From JAXMCI01 sp046349435 (GTDB lineage Bacteria > Pseudomonadota > Alphaproteobacteria > Dongiales > Dongiaceae): a DNA stretch of 64,000 nt. The position numbers and the translations under genes are program-made. Of this stretch, positions 1-7,553 are shown in pieces. The notes below the pieces were generated by a model. It did not search any database, was not told the origin of the DNA, and saw only the letters and a program-made list of their open reading frames with translations. The stretch lies in the NCBI GenBank assembly GCA_046349435.1, contig JAXMCI010000003.1, positions 124,001-188,000 on the forward strand, written 5' to 3'. Position 1 is the stretch's first letter, and every line of letters starts with the position of its first letter.

Positions 1-548
1 TCCGCTACCGCATCGGGCGCTGGGGCAACGACGACATCGCCTTCTTCTTCATCTCGCAGCGCATGCTGCCGCCGGTCGCCATCGTCTTCCCCTTCCTCAT
101 CATGTACAAGGTGCTGGGCTGGATCGACAATCCGTGGTCGCTGGCGGTCGCCTACACGCTGTTCAACCTGCCGCTCGCCGTCTGGGTGCTGCGCGACGCC
201 TTCCGCAACGTGCCGATCGAGATCGAGGAGAGCGCGCTGGTCGACGGCTGCAGCCGGTGGGGCGCGTTCGCCCGCATCTCGCTGCCGCTGGCCGGGCCGG
301 GGCTGGCCGCCAGCTTCATCATCTGCCTGATCTTCGCCTGGAACGAATACCTGTTCGCGCTGGTCCTCACCTTCCGCAAGTCGCAGACCCTGCCGGTGCT
401 GATCGCCGGCCAGGCCAACGAGCTCGGCTCCTACTGGTGGATCATGTCGGCGCTCGCCATGATCGCCGTGGTGCCGATGATCGCCATCGGCATCGCGGCG
501 CAGCGCTGGATCATGCGCGGCCTCTCGGCGGGAGCGGTCAAGGGCTAG
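1..548 (+). CDS. Carbohydrate ABC transporter permease, MalG type (5' end outside window)
   Basis: This is the C-terminal part of an inner-membrane permease of a sugar or polyol ABC importer. The frame is open from base 3, so the start lies upstream of the window. Hydrophobic segments are visible through the whole fragment. The EAA loop that contacts the ATPase is present (EIEESALVDGCSRWGAF, around bases 219-269), with the family's conserved Gly after the Ala/Asp. The ending, a last membrane helix followed by a short basic tail, is normal for MalG-type subunits. Two Gfo/Idh/MocA dehydrogenases follow 17 bases downstream, so the imported substrate is probably a sugar, inositol-like polyol or sugar acid that is then oxidised. 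The actual substrate cannot be read from the fragment. Confidence 0.93.
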   Translation, partial: RYRIGRWGNDDIAFFFISQRMLPPVAIVFPFLIMYKVLGWIDNPWSLAVAYTLFNLPLAVWVLRDAFRNVPIEIEESALVDGCSRWGAFARISLPLAGPGLAASFIICLIFAWNEYLFALVLTFRKSQTLPVLIAGQANELGSYWWIMSALAMIAVVPMIAIGIAAQRWIMRGLSAGAVKG

Positions 549-565
549 CCTCGAAGGAGCGAAGC

Positions 566-1732
566 ATGGGCAAGGAGATCCGCATCGGCCTGATCGGCGG
601 CGGCGGCTGGATGGGCAAGGCGCACGCCATGGGCTACCGCAACCAGGCGCTGCTGTTCGGCGCCGAGCCGGTGGTGCCGGTGCTCGACACCGTCGTCGAG
701 CTCGACCCGGCGCACGCCGCCAGGCTGGCGCGCGACTACGGCGCGGCGCGCAGCGCCGGCGACTGGCGCAGCGTCGTCGCCGACCCGGCGATCGACCTGG
801 TCGACGTCGTGCTGCCCAACAACCTGCATTACGAGGTGTGCATGGCGGCGATCGCGGCCGGCAAGCACGTCTACTGCGAGAAGCCGCTGACCAACGACGC
901 GCCCGAGGCGCTGCGCCTGGCCGAGGCGGCCGAGAAGCGCGGCGTCGTCACCATGGTCGGCCACAACTTCCCGCGCAATCCCGCGCACGGCATCGCCCGC
1001 GACCTGATCCAGCGCGGCGAGATCGGCCGCATCGTGCATTTCCGTGCTTCGATGCATGTCGACTTCCTCGCCGACCCGGAGATCCCCTTCATGTGGCGCT
1101 GCGACCGCGAGCAGGCGGGGACCGGCGCGGTCGGCGACATCGCCACCCACATCTTCAGCCTGGTCCAGTACCTGATCGGCGACGTCGAGAGCCTGGTCGC
1201 CGACATGGAGATCGTCACCAAGACGCGGCCGCTGCTCAACGACTTCAACTACGGCCAGCAGCGCAAGGCGACCGGCGAGGCGCCGCGCAAGGAGGTCACC
1301 ACCGACGACATCGTGACCCTGCTCTGCCGCTTCACAGGCGGCGGCATGGGCACGATCGACGTCAGCCGGGTGGCGACGGGCCGCAAGTTCGCCCAGAGCT
1401 ACGAGATCTACGGCACCAAGGGCGCGCTCACCTTCGACTACGACAACGTCAACCGGATCAACTTCTATCGGGTCGGCGATCCGCCGGCCGAGCAGGGCTT
1501 CAAGGCGATCGACGCCAGCCCCGACCATGCCTGGTACGGCGCCTTCTACCCGGTCGCCAATTTCGGGCTGGGCTACAATGAGTACAAGGCGATCGAGGTG
1601 CGCGAGCTGATGCTGGCGGTGGCGGCGGGCAAGCCGAGCTGGCCCTCCTTCCGCGACGGCTGGCGCATCATGCAGATCGTCGACGCCTGCGTCGCTTCGG
1701 CCCGCGACCGGCGCTGGGTCACGGTGGGCTGA
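566..1732 (+). CDS. Gfo/Idh/MocA family oxidoreductase (first of a pair)
   Basis: A 388-residue NAD(P)-dependent sugar or polyol dehydrogenase. The N-terminal Rossmann domain shows the glycine-rich loop GLIGGGGWMG near residue 8. The family's EKP motif (CEKPLT) follows, with Glu at 105. The C-terminal alpha/beta domain carries the GDIATH segment around residues 190-195, which supplies catalytic Asp and His residues in this family. The ATG at 566 was chosen because AAGGAG lies 6 bases before it and the protein then begins directly at the Rossmann fold; the much longer open frame upstream overlaps the permease gene. It sits 17 bases behind the permease and 35 bases before a paralogue, so the three are probably one operon. 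Substrate unknown; scyllo/myo-inositol or rare-sugar oxidation are the usual roles. Confidence 0.93.
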   Translation: MGKEIRIGLIGGGGWMGKAHAMGYRNQALLFGAEPVVPVLDTVVELDPAHAARLARDYGAARSAGDWRSVVADPAIDLVDVVLPNNLHYEVCMAAIAAGKHVYCEKPLTNDAPEALRLAEAAEKRGVVTMVGHNFPRNPAHGIARDLIQRGEIGRIVHFRASMHVDFLADPEIPFMWRCDREQAGTGAVGDIATHIFSLVQYLIGDVESLVADMEIVTKTRPLLNDFNYGQQRKATGEAPRKEVTTDDIVTLLCRFTGGGMGTIDVSRVATGRKFAQSYEIYGTKGALTFDYDNVNRINFYRVGDPPAEQGFKAIDASPDHAWYGAFYPVANFGLGYNEYKAIEVRELMLAVAAGKPSWPSFRDGWRIMQIVDACVASARDRRWVTVG

Positions 1733-1767
1733 GCCGGGCAAGGACGAAGGACAGGAGGATCGTGGCG

Positions 1768-2901
1768 ATGACCGAGATCACCATCGGCATGCTGGGGGCC
1801 GGCTTCATCGGCCAGATGCACTCGCTGAGCTTCGGCTCGGTCGGCCGGGCCAAGGCCAGGCCGCAGGTCTTCGGCCGGCTGGTCGGGCTGGTCGAGCATG
1901 ACGCGGCGCTCGCCGCGGAGGTGCAGCGCCGCTACGGCTGGGAGCGGGTCAGCGCCGACTGGCGCGACGTCGTCGCCGACCCGGCGATCCGGCTGTTCAT
2001 CAATTCCGGGCCGAACGACGCCCATGCCGAGCCGACCATCGCCGCGGCCGCCGCCGGCAAGGACCTCTTCTCGGAGAAGCCGCTGGCCCGCGACGCCGCC
2101 GAGGCCTATGCCATCTGGGCGGCGGCGGAGCGCGCCGGCCGCAAGCACATGTGCGCCTACGTGCACCGCTTCGTGCCGGCCCTGCAGCTGGCGCGGCGGA
2201 TGATCGCCGCCGGCGAGCTCGGCCGCATCCGGCATTTCCGCAGCAACTTCCTGCTCGACATGCAGCATCCCGGCGGCGCGCTCTCCTGGCGCTACAGCCG
2301 GGCGGCGGCCGGCGGCGGCGCCACCGGCGACCTCGGCTCGCACCATATCGACCAGGCCCGCTTCCTGGTCGGCGAGGTGCGCCGGGTGGTCGCCATGACG
2401 CGGAGCTGGAGCAAGGACAGCCAGGGCCGCGTCAACGACGTCAACGACGACTGGTTCGCCGCGGCCGCCGAGCTCGAGAGCGGCGCCACCGCGACCATCG
2501 AATGCTCGCGCGTCACCGAGGGCCATTCGCTGACCGGCCGCATCGAGGTCGACGGCACGCTGGGCACGCTGCGCTGGGATCTCGCGCGGGTGGCCGAGCT
2601 GCAGATCGCCGAGCCGCGCAAGGGGGTGCGCACGGTCAACGTCGTCGCCCCCGACCACCCCTATTCCGATTTCTGGCTGCCGGTCGGCATCCAGGGCGCC
2701 TTCCCCGGCAGCTGGCGCGACTGCTTCTTCCACCAGGCGCACCACATGCTGACCGCGCTCGCCGACAACCGCCCGGTGGGCCCGGTCGGCGCCACCTTCG
2801 AGGACGGCTACAAGGTCGCCGAGATCGTCGACGCCATCCAGCGCTCGGGCGACAGCGGCCGGGCCGAGGACATCGCCTTCCGCGCCTCGCCGAAGGCCTG
2901 A
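1768..2901 (+). CDS. Gfo/Idh/MocA family oxidoreductase (second of a pair)
   Basis: A 377-residue paralogue of the preceding gene with the same architecture: Rossmann loop GMLGAGFIGQMH at the N-terminus, SEKPLA with Glu 103, and GDLGSHHID around residues 187-195 in the C-terminal domain. An in-frame GTG lies at 1762, but the AGGAGG at 1753-1758 is only 3 bases from it and 9 bases from the ATG at 1768, so the ATG is preferred. Paired Gfo/Idh enzymes next to a sugar importer commonly catalyse successive or alternative oxidations of one imported substrate. The gene ends 53 bases before the convergent mlaA stop. Confidence 0.93.
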   Translation: MTEITIGMLGAGFIGQMHSLSFGSVGRAKARPQVFGRLVGLVEHDAALAAEVQRRYGWERVSADWRDVVADPAIRLFINSGPNDAHAEPTIAAAAAGKDLFSEKPLARDAAEAYAIWAAAERAGRKHMCAYVHRFVPALQLARRMIAAGELGRIRHFRSNFLLDMQHPGGALSWRYSRAAAGGGATGDLGSHHIDQARFLVGEVRRVVAMTRSWSKDSQGRVNDVNDDWFAAAAELESGATATIECSRVTEGHSLTGRIEVDGTLGTLRWDLARVAELQIAEPRKGVRTVNVVAPDHPYSDFWLPVGIQGAFPGSWRDCFFHQAHHMLTALADNRPVGPVGATFEDGYKVAEIVDAIQRSGDSGRAEDIAFRASPKA

Positions 2902-2954
2902 GTCGCCCGCGAGCCTGAGACGCGCCGGGGCTGGGGCGCCGGTCGCGCCGCTCC

Positions 2955-4028
2955 TCAGGGCGTGGGGATCGGCTCGGCCGGCGCGAACTCGACCCGGACG
3001 CCGGGCTGCGGCTGGCCGGCGACGCCGCCATCGGGCGCCGTGCCCGGCGTGGCAGGCGGCTCGATCGCTCGCCGTCGGCACCCTGGCGGGTGCCGGGCTG
3101 GCGGCGCCGGCGCGGCGGCGCCGGTGGCCGGCTCGTCGGCCCCGGGCAGGTCGGCCCCGGGCAGGTCGGCGCCCGGCTGGTCCGACCCCGGCAGGTCCGC
3201 GCCCGGCAGGTCGCCGCCGTCGTCGGCCGGGATCAGGTCGTTGTTGCCCCCCGGCGTGCGCCGGCCCTGGTCGACCAGGTCGGTGCGATGCTGCCGGTAG
3301 AGGCTGCGCAGCGCCGCGTAGAAGTCGAGCGAGTTCTTCTGGACCTCGTCGAGGTCGGCGAGGTGGGCGGCGCGCTGGTCGATCACCGTGCCGCCGAAGC
3401 GGGCATAGTTGAGGGCGGTGACCGCCGGCGTCCCGACCCAGGTCAGCGGATCCAGCAGGATGTCGACGACGAAGCCGACCGCGTCGCGCGGGTTCGACGG
3501 CCCGAGCAGCGGCAGCATCAGGTAGGGCCCGTCATCGACCCCCCAGACGCCGAGCGTCTGGCCGAAATCGGCGTCGCGGTGCGGCAGGTCCCAGTCGGTG
3601 GCGACGTCGAAGATGCCGAGCCCGCCGATCGTGCTGTTGACGACGAAGCGCTGCGTGGTGTCCCAGGCGAAGTCGAAATTGCCCTGCAGCACCTGGTTGA
3701 TGCCGGTGACCGGCTCGTTGAGGTTGGTCAGCGCGTTGTGGACGCCGGCCTGCACCTCCTCCGGCACGTTCTCCTTGTAGGCCTCGGCGACCGGCTTCAG
3801 CGCGTTGCGGTCGAGGAACTGGTTGGCGCCGAAGATCGCCCGGTTGGTCGCCTCCAGCGGGTCGTTGGTCTCGTCATAGGCCGCCTTGGCGCCGGGCTCG
3901 GTCGGCGCGCTGGCGCAGGCGCCGAGCCCGAGCAGCAGGGCCAGAGCGGCCGGCTGGAGCAGGTCGTGGGCGAGGCGGCGGCCGGCCGGCGGCCGCGCAT
4001 TCCGCCGCGCGGGACGCGATGATCTCAT
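2955..4028 (-). CDS. mlaA: MlaA/VacJ-family outer-membrane lipoprotein
   Basis: Part of the Mla system that removes misplaced phospholipids from the outer leaflet of the outer membrane. With the start at 4028 the protein has 357 residues, a basic n-region and a lipobox ending at Cys 38 (LLLGLGAC). The MlaA body follows: NDPLEATNRAIF, the FDFAWDTTQRFVVNSTIGGLG region, DFGQTLGVWGV and GPYLMLPLLGPSNPRDA are all recognisable family motifs. A longer frame reaches 4217, but its first 63 residues are Arg/Gly/Pro-rich and would bury the signal peptide, so the internal ATG is used. The C-terminal ~90 residues are an acidic/proline tail with repeated G-A-D-L-P units, longer than in typical MlaA. No other mla gene is nearby, as is usual for mlaA in many proteobacteria. 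Confidence 0.92.
   Translation of the reverse strand: MRSSRPARRNARPPAGRRLAHDLLQPAALALLLGLGACASAPTEPGAKAAYDETNDPLEATNRAIFGANQFLDRNALKPVAEAYKENVPEEVQAGVHNALTNLNEPVTGINQVLQGNFDFAWDTTQRFVVNSTIGGLGIFDVATDWDLPHRDADFGQTLGVWGVDDGPYLMLPLLGPSNPRDAVGFVVDILLDPLTWVGTPAVTALNYARFGGTVIDQRAAHLADLDEVQKNSLDFYAALRSLYRQHRTDLVDQGRRTPGGNNDLIPADDGGDLPGADLPGSDQPGADLPGADLPGADEPATGAAAPAPPARHPPGCRRRAIEPPATPGTAPDGGVAGQPQPGVRVEFAPAEPIPTP
3136..3210. repeat. Five 15-bp tandem repeats inside mlaA
   Basis: Five consecutive 15-base units (3136, 3151, 3166, 3181, 3196) of the form TCSGMSCCCGGCWGG encode the Gly-Ala-Asp-Leu-Pro / Gly-Ser-Asp-Gln-Pro pentapeptides in the MlaA tail. The unit is a multiple of three, so copy-number change would alter tail length without breaking the frame. 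Confidence 0.85.
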
Positions 4029-4219
4029 GGCAGCACGGTGGTTGCTGGACAGGCGCGGATTGTCCCTGTTTCCCCGGCCCGCGGCAAGGCTCGTCCCCCG
4101 GCGGGCTCCCCGGCGGCTCCCCGGCGGCTCCCCCTGCGGCCCTCGCCGGCCTGCGCCGCCGCGACCCCGGGGCCATTCTTTGCCCTTGTTCCGCCCGCCC
4201 ATCCCGGTCACAGTCACGA

Positions 4220-4231
4220 ATGTTATAACAT
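4220..4231. promoter_or_regulatory. Zur-type palindromic operator upstream of zinc uptake genes
   Basis: ATGTTATAACAT is a perfect 12-base palindrome in otherwise very GC-rich DNA. It matches the core of known alphaproteobacterial Zur boxes, which carry TGTTATA/TATAACA half-sites. It lies 20 bases before the small membrane ORF and about 120 bases before the znuC-like ATPase. Zinc-dependent repression of the operon is therefore expected (inference from motif and position). Confidence 0.72.
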
Positions 4232-4250
4232 ATCATCGGAGCCGTTCCTG

Positions 4251-4352
4251 TTGCGCGACCTGTCGCCGCTCGGGGCCGGGGTCGGGCAGCGCCTGGCCGC
4301 GGTCGCCCTGCTGCTCGTCCTGCTCTGGCTCGCCGTGCTGTGGGCGCTGTGA
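4251..4352 (+). CDS. 33-residue single-span membrane peptide leading the zinc uptake operon
   Basis: A TTG-initiated ORF of 33 residues lies between the Zur-like box and the ATPase gene. It has a short charged N-terminus (RDLSPLGAGVGQRL) and then one hydrophobic stretch of about 18 residues rich in Leu, Val, Ala and Trp. GGAG at 4238-4241 lies 9 bases before the TTG. Its TGA (4350-4352) overlaps a GTG start at 4349, a four-base GTGA overlap typical of translational coupling to the next gene. I do not recognise the family. It could be a small transporter accessory subunit or a translated leader that couples znuC expression. Confidence is limited by the short length and rare start codon. Confidence 0.5.
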   Translation: MRDLSPLGAGVGQRLAAVALLLVLLWLAVLWAL

Positions 4353-5083
4353 CGCCCCCGCCGCTGGCGATCGAGGATCTCACGGTCGCCTACGACCGCG
4401 AGCCGGCGGTGCATCACCTCAGCGGAACCTTCGCCCCGGGCAGCCTGACCGCCATCGTCGGGCCGAACGGCGCCGGCAAGAGCAGCCTGCTGAAGGCGCT
4501 GGTCGGCCTGCTGCCGGCGAGCCAGGGCCGGGTGACCCGGCCGGCCCGGCGCGACGCGGTCGCCTACCTGCCGCAGCAGGTCGAGATCGACCGCACCTTC
4601 CCGATCACCGTGGCCGACACGGTGGCGCTCGGGCTGTGGCGGGAGACCGGCGCCTTCGGCCGGGTCGGCGCGTCCGGCCGGGCCCGCGTGGCGGCGGCGC
4701 TCGACGGGGTCGGGCTCGCCGGCCACGCCGGCCAGCCGATCGGCGCGCTCTCCGCCGGGCAGTTCCAGCGCGCCCTGTTCGCCCGGCTGCTGCTGCAGGA
4801 CGCACCGGTGATCCTGCTCGACGAGCCGTTCGCCGCGATCGACGAGGCGACCACCCGCGACCTGCTGGCGCTGCTGCGGCGCTGGCACGACGAGGGCCGC
4901 ACTGTGGTCGCCGTGCTGCACGAGCTCGAGCAGGTGCGGGCCGTCTTCCCCGAGACCCTGCTGCTGGCGCGCGAGCCGGTCGCCTGGGGACCGACCGCGG
5001 CGGTGCTGACCGAGCCGCTGCTGCAGCGGGCGCGGCGGCTGGCCGGCGGCTGGGGCGAGGGCGGGGCGGAGCGCCTGGGATGA
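4349..5083 (+). CDS. znuC: Metal (zinc/manganese) ABC transporter ATPase, ZnuC-like
   Basis: A 244-residue ATP-binding subunit of a high-affinity metal importer. The Walker A motif GPNGAGKS is at about residues 38-45, a Q-loop YLPQQ near 75, the signature LSAGQFQRA near 131, Walker B VILLDEP near 152 and an H-loop VLHELEQ near 189. The start is taken as GTG 4349, which overlaps the stop of the preceding small ORF; GTG 4340 is an in-frame alternative. The 3' end overlaps the permease start by ATGA (5080-5083). The AT-rich palindrome upstream supports zinc as substrate. The periplasmic binding protein (ZnuA) is not in this window. Confidence 0.92.
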   Translation: MTPPPLAIEDLTVAYDREPAVHHLSGTFAPGSLTAIVGPNGAGKSSLLKALVGLLPASQGRVTRPARRDAVAYLPQQVEIDRTFPITVADTVALGLWRETGAFGRVGASGRARVAAALDGVGLAGHAGQPIGALSAGQFQRALFARLLLQDAPVILLDEPFAAIDEATTRDLLALLRRWHDEGRTVVAVLHELEQVRAVFPETLLLAREPVAWGPTAAVLTEPLLQRARRLAGGWGEGGAERLG

Positions 5084-5952
5084 GCCTCTACGCCCTGCTG
5101 GTCGAGCCCTTCGTCGCCTACGGCTTCATGCGCCGGGCGCTGGTCGCCTGCCTGGCGCTGTCGCTCGGCGGCGCGCCGATCGGCACCCTGCTGGTGCTGC
5201 GCCGGATGAGCCTGATGGGCGATGCCATGTCGCACGCCATCCTGCCCGGCGCGGCGCTGGGCTTCCTCATCGCCGGCCTGTCGCTCTGGGCGATGAGCCT
5301 CGGCGGGCTGATCGTCGGGCTGGCGGTGGCGGTGGCCGCCGGTCTGGTCGCGCGCACCACGCATCTGCGCGAGGATGCCAGCCTCGCCGGCTTCTACCTG
5401 ATCAGCCTCGCCGCCGGCGTGCTGCTGATCTCGACCCGCGGCTCCAACGTCGACCTGCTGCACGTGCTGTTCGGCACCATCCTGGCGGTCGACAACGCCG
5501 CCCTGCTGCTGATCGCGGCGATCGCCTCGCTGACCCTGGTGGTGCTGGCGGTGATCTACCGGCCGCTGGTGGTCGAGTGCTTCGATCCCGGCTTCCTGCG
5601 GGCGGTCGGCGGCCGCGGCTCGGCCTGCCACCTGATCTTCCTGCTGCTGGTGGTGCTCAACCTGGTCGCCGCCTTCCAGGCGCTCGGCACCCTGATGGCG
5701 GTCGGGCTGATGATGCTGCCGGCCGCCGCGGCGCGCTTCTGGGCGGTGCAGGTGTGGTCGCTCGCGGCGCTCGCCACGCTGCTGGCCGCGCTCTCCGGCG
5801 CGCTCGGGCTGCTCGTCTCCTTCCGCTGGGAGCTGCCCTCCGGCCCGGCCATCGTGCTGGTCGCCGGGCTCTGCTACCTGCTGTCGATCCTGCTCGGCCG
5901 CCGCGGCAGCCTGCGCGCCCGGTACTGGCCGGGCGCCCACCACCACCGCTGA
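5080..5952 (+). CDS. znuB: Metal ABC transporter permease, ZnuB/ABC-3 family
   Basis: A 290-residue polytopic membrane protein with about eight hydrophobic segments and the ABC-3 family signature near the N-terminus (RRMSLMGDAMSHAILPG, residues ~41-57), the loop that contacts the ATPase. The ATG at 5080 overlaps the ATPase stop by four bases, so the two are translationally coupled. The C-terminus is short and ends in His-rich residues (GAHHHR), which may bind metal. It is the last gene of the predicted Zur-regulated operon; the next gene is convergent and its stop is only 5 bases away. Confidence 0.92.
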   Translation: MSLYALLVEPFVAYGFMRRALVACLALSLGGAPIGTLLVLRRMSLMGDAMSHAILPGAALGFLIAGLSLWAMSLGGLIVGLAVAVAAGLVARTTHLREDASLAGFYLISLAAGVLLISTRGSNVDLLHVLFGTILAVDNAALLLIAAIASLTLVVLAVIYRPLVVECFDPGFLRAVGGRGSACHLIFLLLVVLNLVAAFQALGTLMAVGLMMLPAAAARFWAVQVWSLAALATLLAALSGALGLLVSFRWELPSGPAIVLVAGLCYLLSILLGRRGSLRARYWPGAHHHR

Positions 5953-5956
5953 GGCC

Positions 5957-6382
5957 TCACGCCTTCGGGCAGGGGGCCAGCTTCACCGCGGCCCAGGTCT
6001 GGCCGCGCACGCCGGGATAGGAGGCGAGCACCCGCACGCAGTCCTCCTGGCGGATCAGCCCGAGGATCGGGTTGCCGCCGGAATCGGTGTTCCCGGTGTT
6101 GGACCGCAGATAGACCGACCACCGCGCCTTGATCAGGGTCGCCGCCGCGATGCTGGCGCCGTCGGGCTTGCCGCCGACGACGGTGAAGTTGCGGAAGCCG
6201 GTGGCAGGGTCGTAGGAGCCGACGGCGACATACCCGTCCGGCTTCTCGCTCGCCTCTGGCGCGGCCTCGACCTGGACGTTCTCGGCCTTCAGCTTGTCGA
6301 AGATCCCGGAGAAGTTGCTGGCCGTGACGAACGGGATCGCGCCGTTGGCCGACACCGCCGCTACCGCGGTGGCCGGGCCCAT
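5957..6382 (-). CDS. Hypothetical protein, 141 residues
   Basis: No family is recognised. The visible protein begins with a short Ala/Val/Gly-rich stretch (GPATAVAAVSANGAIP) that resembles the end of a signal peptide, so the real start may lie upstream in another frame. No in-frame start is seen before it, and a frameshift there is possible. The body contains many Asn, Thr and Gly residues and two Cys (near 115 and 138) that could form a disulfide in a periplasmic protein. It converges tail-to-tail on znuB with a 4-base gap. A cupin gene lies about 390 bases upstream on the same strand. Confidence 0.5.
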   Translation of the reverse strand: MGPATAVAAVSANGAIPFVTASNFSGIFDKLKAENVQVEAAPEASEKPDGYVAVGSYDPATGFRNFTVVGGKPDGASIAAATLIKARWSVYLRSNTGNTDSGGNPILGLIRQEDCVRVLASYPGVRGQTWAAVKLAPCPKA

Positions 6383-6770
6383 GCCGCGCCCTGGTGCCGG
6401 TGGCCTTCGCCGCCGGAGAGGAGAGCGGTCCGAGGCGCTTCGCCGAGCTACGTCGTTGCGCCTGCTGCGCGACTGGACGAGAATTGACCGTATTGCCTTC
6501 TCGGCTTCATGGAGCCTTGAAGCACCAGAAGATCAGATCTTGCCGATGATCGCCTGCGCGGCTTCGCCGCGCCTGCAAGCCTGGGCATCGGCGATGCCCT
6601 GTTCGTGCTGGATCAAGCCTTCGTCGGCTCGACGGCCGCTCGCCTGCGCTCGCGATTTCGGCCTGCTCTCGGCAGCAGAAGAAAGCCGACTACGACGGCG
6701 ATCCCGACCTTCACGACGAGATCGAGAGCCTCGGCGATGGTTCGCATGGTCGGCATCGCCTGCGCCTCGC
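6383..6770. other. Non-coding or decayed stretch
   Basis: About 390 bases with visibly lower G+C than the neighbours and no convincing gene. Open frames exist on both strands but lack family signatures and have atypical composition (Ser/Arg-rich). It may be the remains of a decayed gene or a long intergenic region. One short ORF inside it is listed separately with low confidence. Confidence 0.45.
6613..6756 (-). CDS. Possible 47-residue membrane peptide
   Basis: An ATG-initiated ORF of 47 residues beginning MPTMRTIAEALDLVVK. It has one hydrophobic stretch (VGIAVVVGFLLL, about residues 17-28) followed by an Arg-rich tail. No clear ribosome-binding site and no known family. It lies in the low-GC stretch between the cupin gene and the unknown 141-residue protein. 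It could be a chance ORF. Confidence 0.2.
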   Translation of the reverse strand: MPTMRTIAEALDLVVKVGIAVVVGFLLLPRAGRNRERRRAAVEPTKA

Positions 6771-7553
6771 TCACGGCCGGCGGATTATTTTCCGATCAAA
6801 ACTAGCGTTCGCTCGCGGAGAAATCAAATCAGCCTGCTCAGGCAATGAAGTCTTCGTCCTGGCATGCCGCGCGTGGGCGCCGTGGAACTCGAAAACCAGG
6901 TAGCGCGGCGACCTCGTCGCCGGATTGCGAAGGCCGTGCGCGTGGCCGGCCGGGTGGTAGAGGGTGGCGCGCGGCCCGAAGCGCCGGCCGGCCGTCGCGA
7001 TCGTTCCGGCGAACAGCAGGATGGCGACGTCGTGCCCGTCGACATGGGCGGGATAGCCGGCGCCCGGCGGCATCGTGGTGACATGGGCGTGCAGCTTGCC
7101 GAGATAGCCGGTCGGCCCTCGAGCAGCAGGCGCATCTCGGCCCGGCCCGGCGGCAGCGGCGTCGGCGGCTCGCCGATCGAGACGATGGCGGTCTCGAGCG
7201 GCCGCTCGGCCCCACCGGCGCGCCCTCCCAGCGATACATCAGGTAGGTCACCGGCGTGGCCGACACGTTGCGGATGGTGTGGCCCTGATAGGCCGGATAG
7301 TAGGCGAAGCTGCCGGCGGCGAGCCGCTCCACCCGAGCCGCCTCCGGGTGAGCCGCATCGCCGATCAGCACCTCGGCCTCACCGTCGAGCACGATCAGCA
7401 GCTCCTCCTTGGCATGGGCATGGACGGGATGCGGGCAGTGGCCGGGGCTCAGCACCGAGACGTGGCAATGCATCGCGGCGATGTTGGGCGTCGGCCCCTG
7501 CAGCAGGTGGTGGGGCCTTCCAGCCGTCGGGGCCGGGCTCGAACCCGGTGCCG
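6771..7553 (-). pseudogene. Double-cupin domain protein, frameshifted as assembled
   Basis: Two cupin domains are readable in different frames. The first has the metal-binding motif PHPVHAHAKEELLIVLDGEA (around 7370-7440). The second contains YPAHVDGHDVAILLFAGTI and HPAGHAHGLRNP (around 6900-7060). Between them the frame changes near 7215 and again near 7115. A third shift is likely near 7520, where DGWKAP and HHLLQGPTPNIA should be contiguous. Each shift is one or two bases, mostly in G/C runs. The bicupin layout suggests a small-molecule dioxygenase, isomerase or sensor of the RmlC-like superfamily; no specific reaction can be assigned. The start is not resolved and probably overlaps the end of the PhyH gene. 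The stop could be at 6771 or 6838 depending on the last frame. Confidence 0.65.

Noticed and set aside
6294..6848. A 184-codon plus-strand ORF
   Set aside because: It overlaps the better minus-strand genes on both sides and its Arg/Ser-rich product has no signature.
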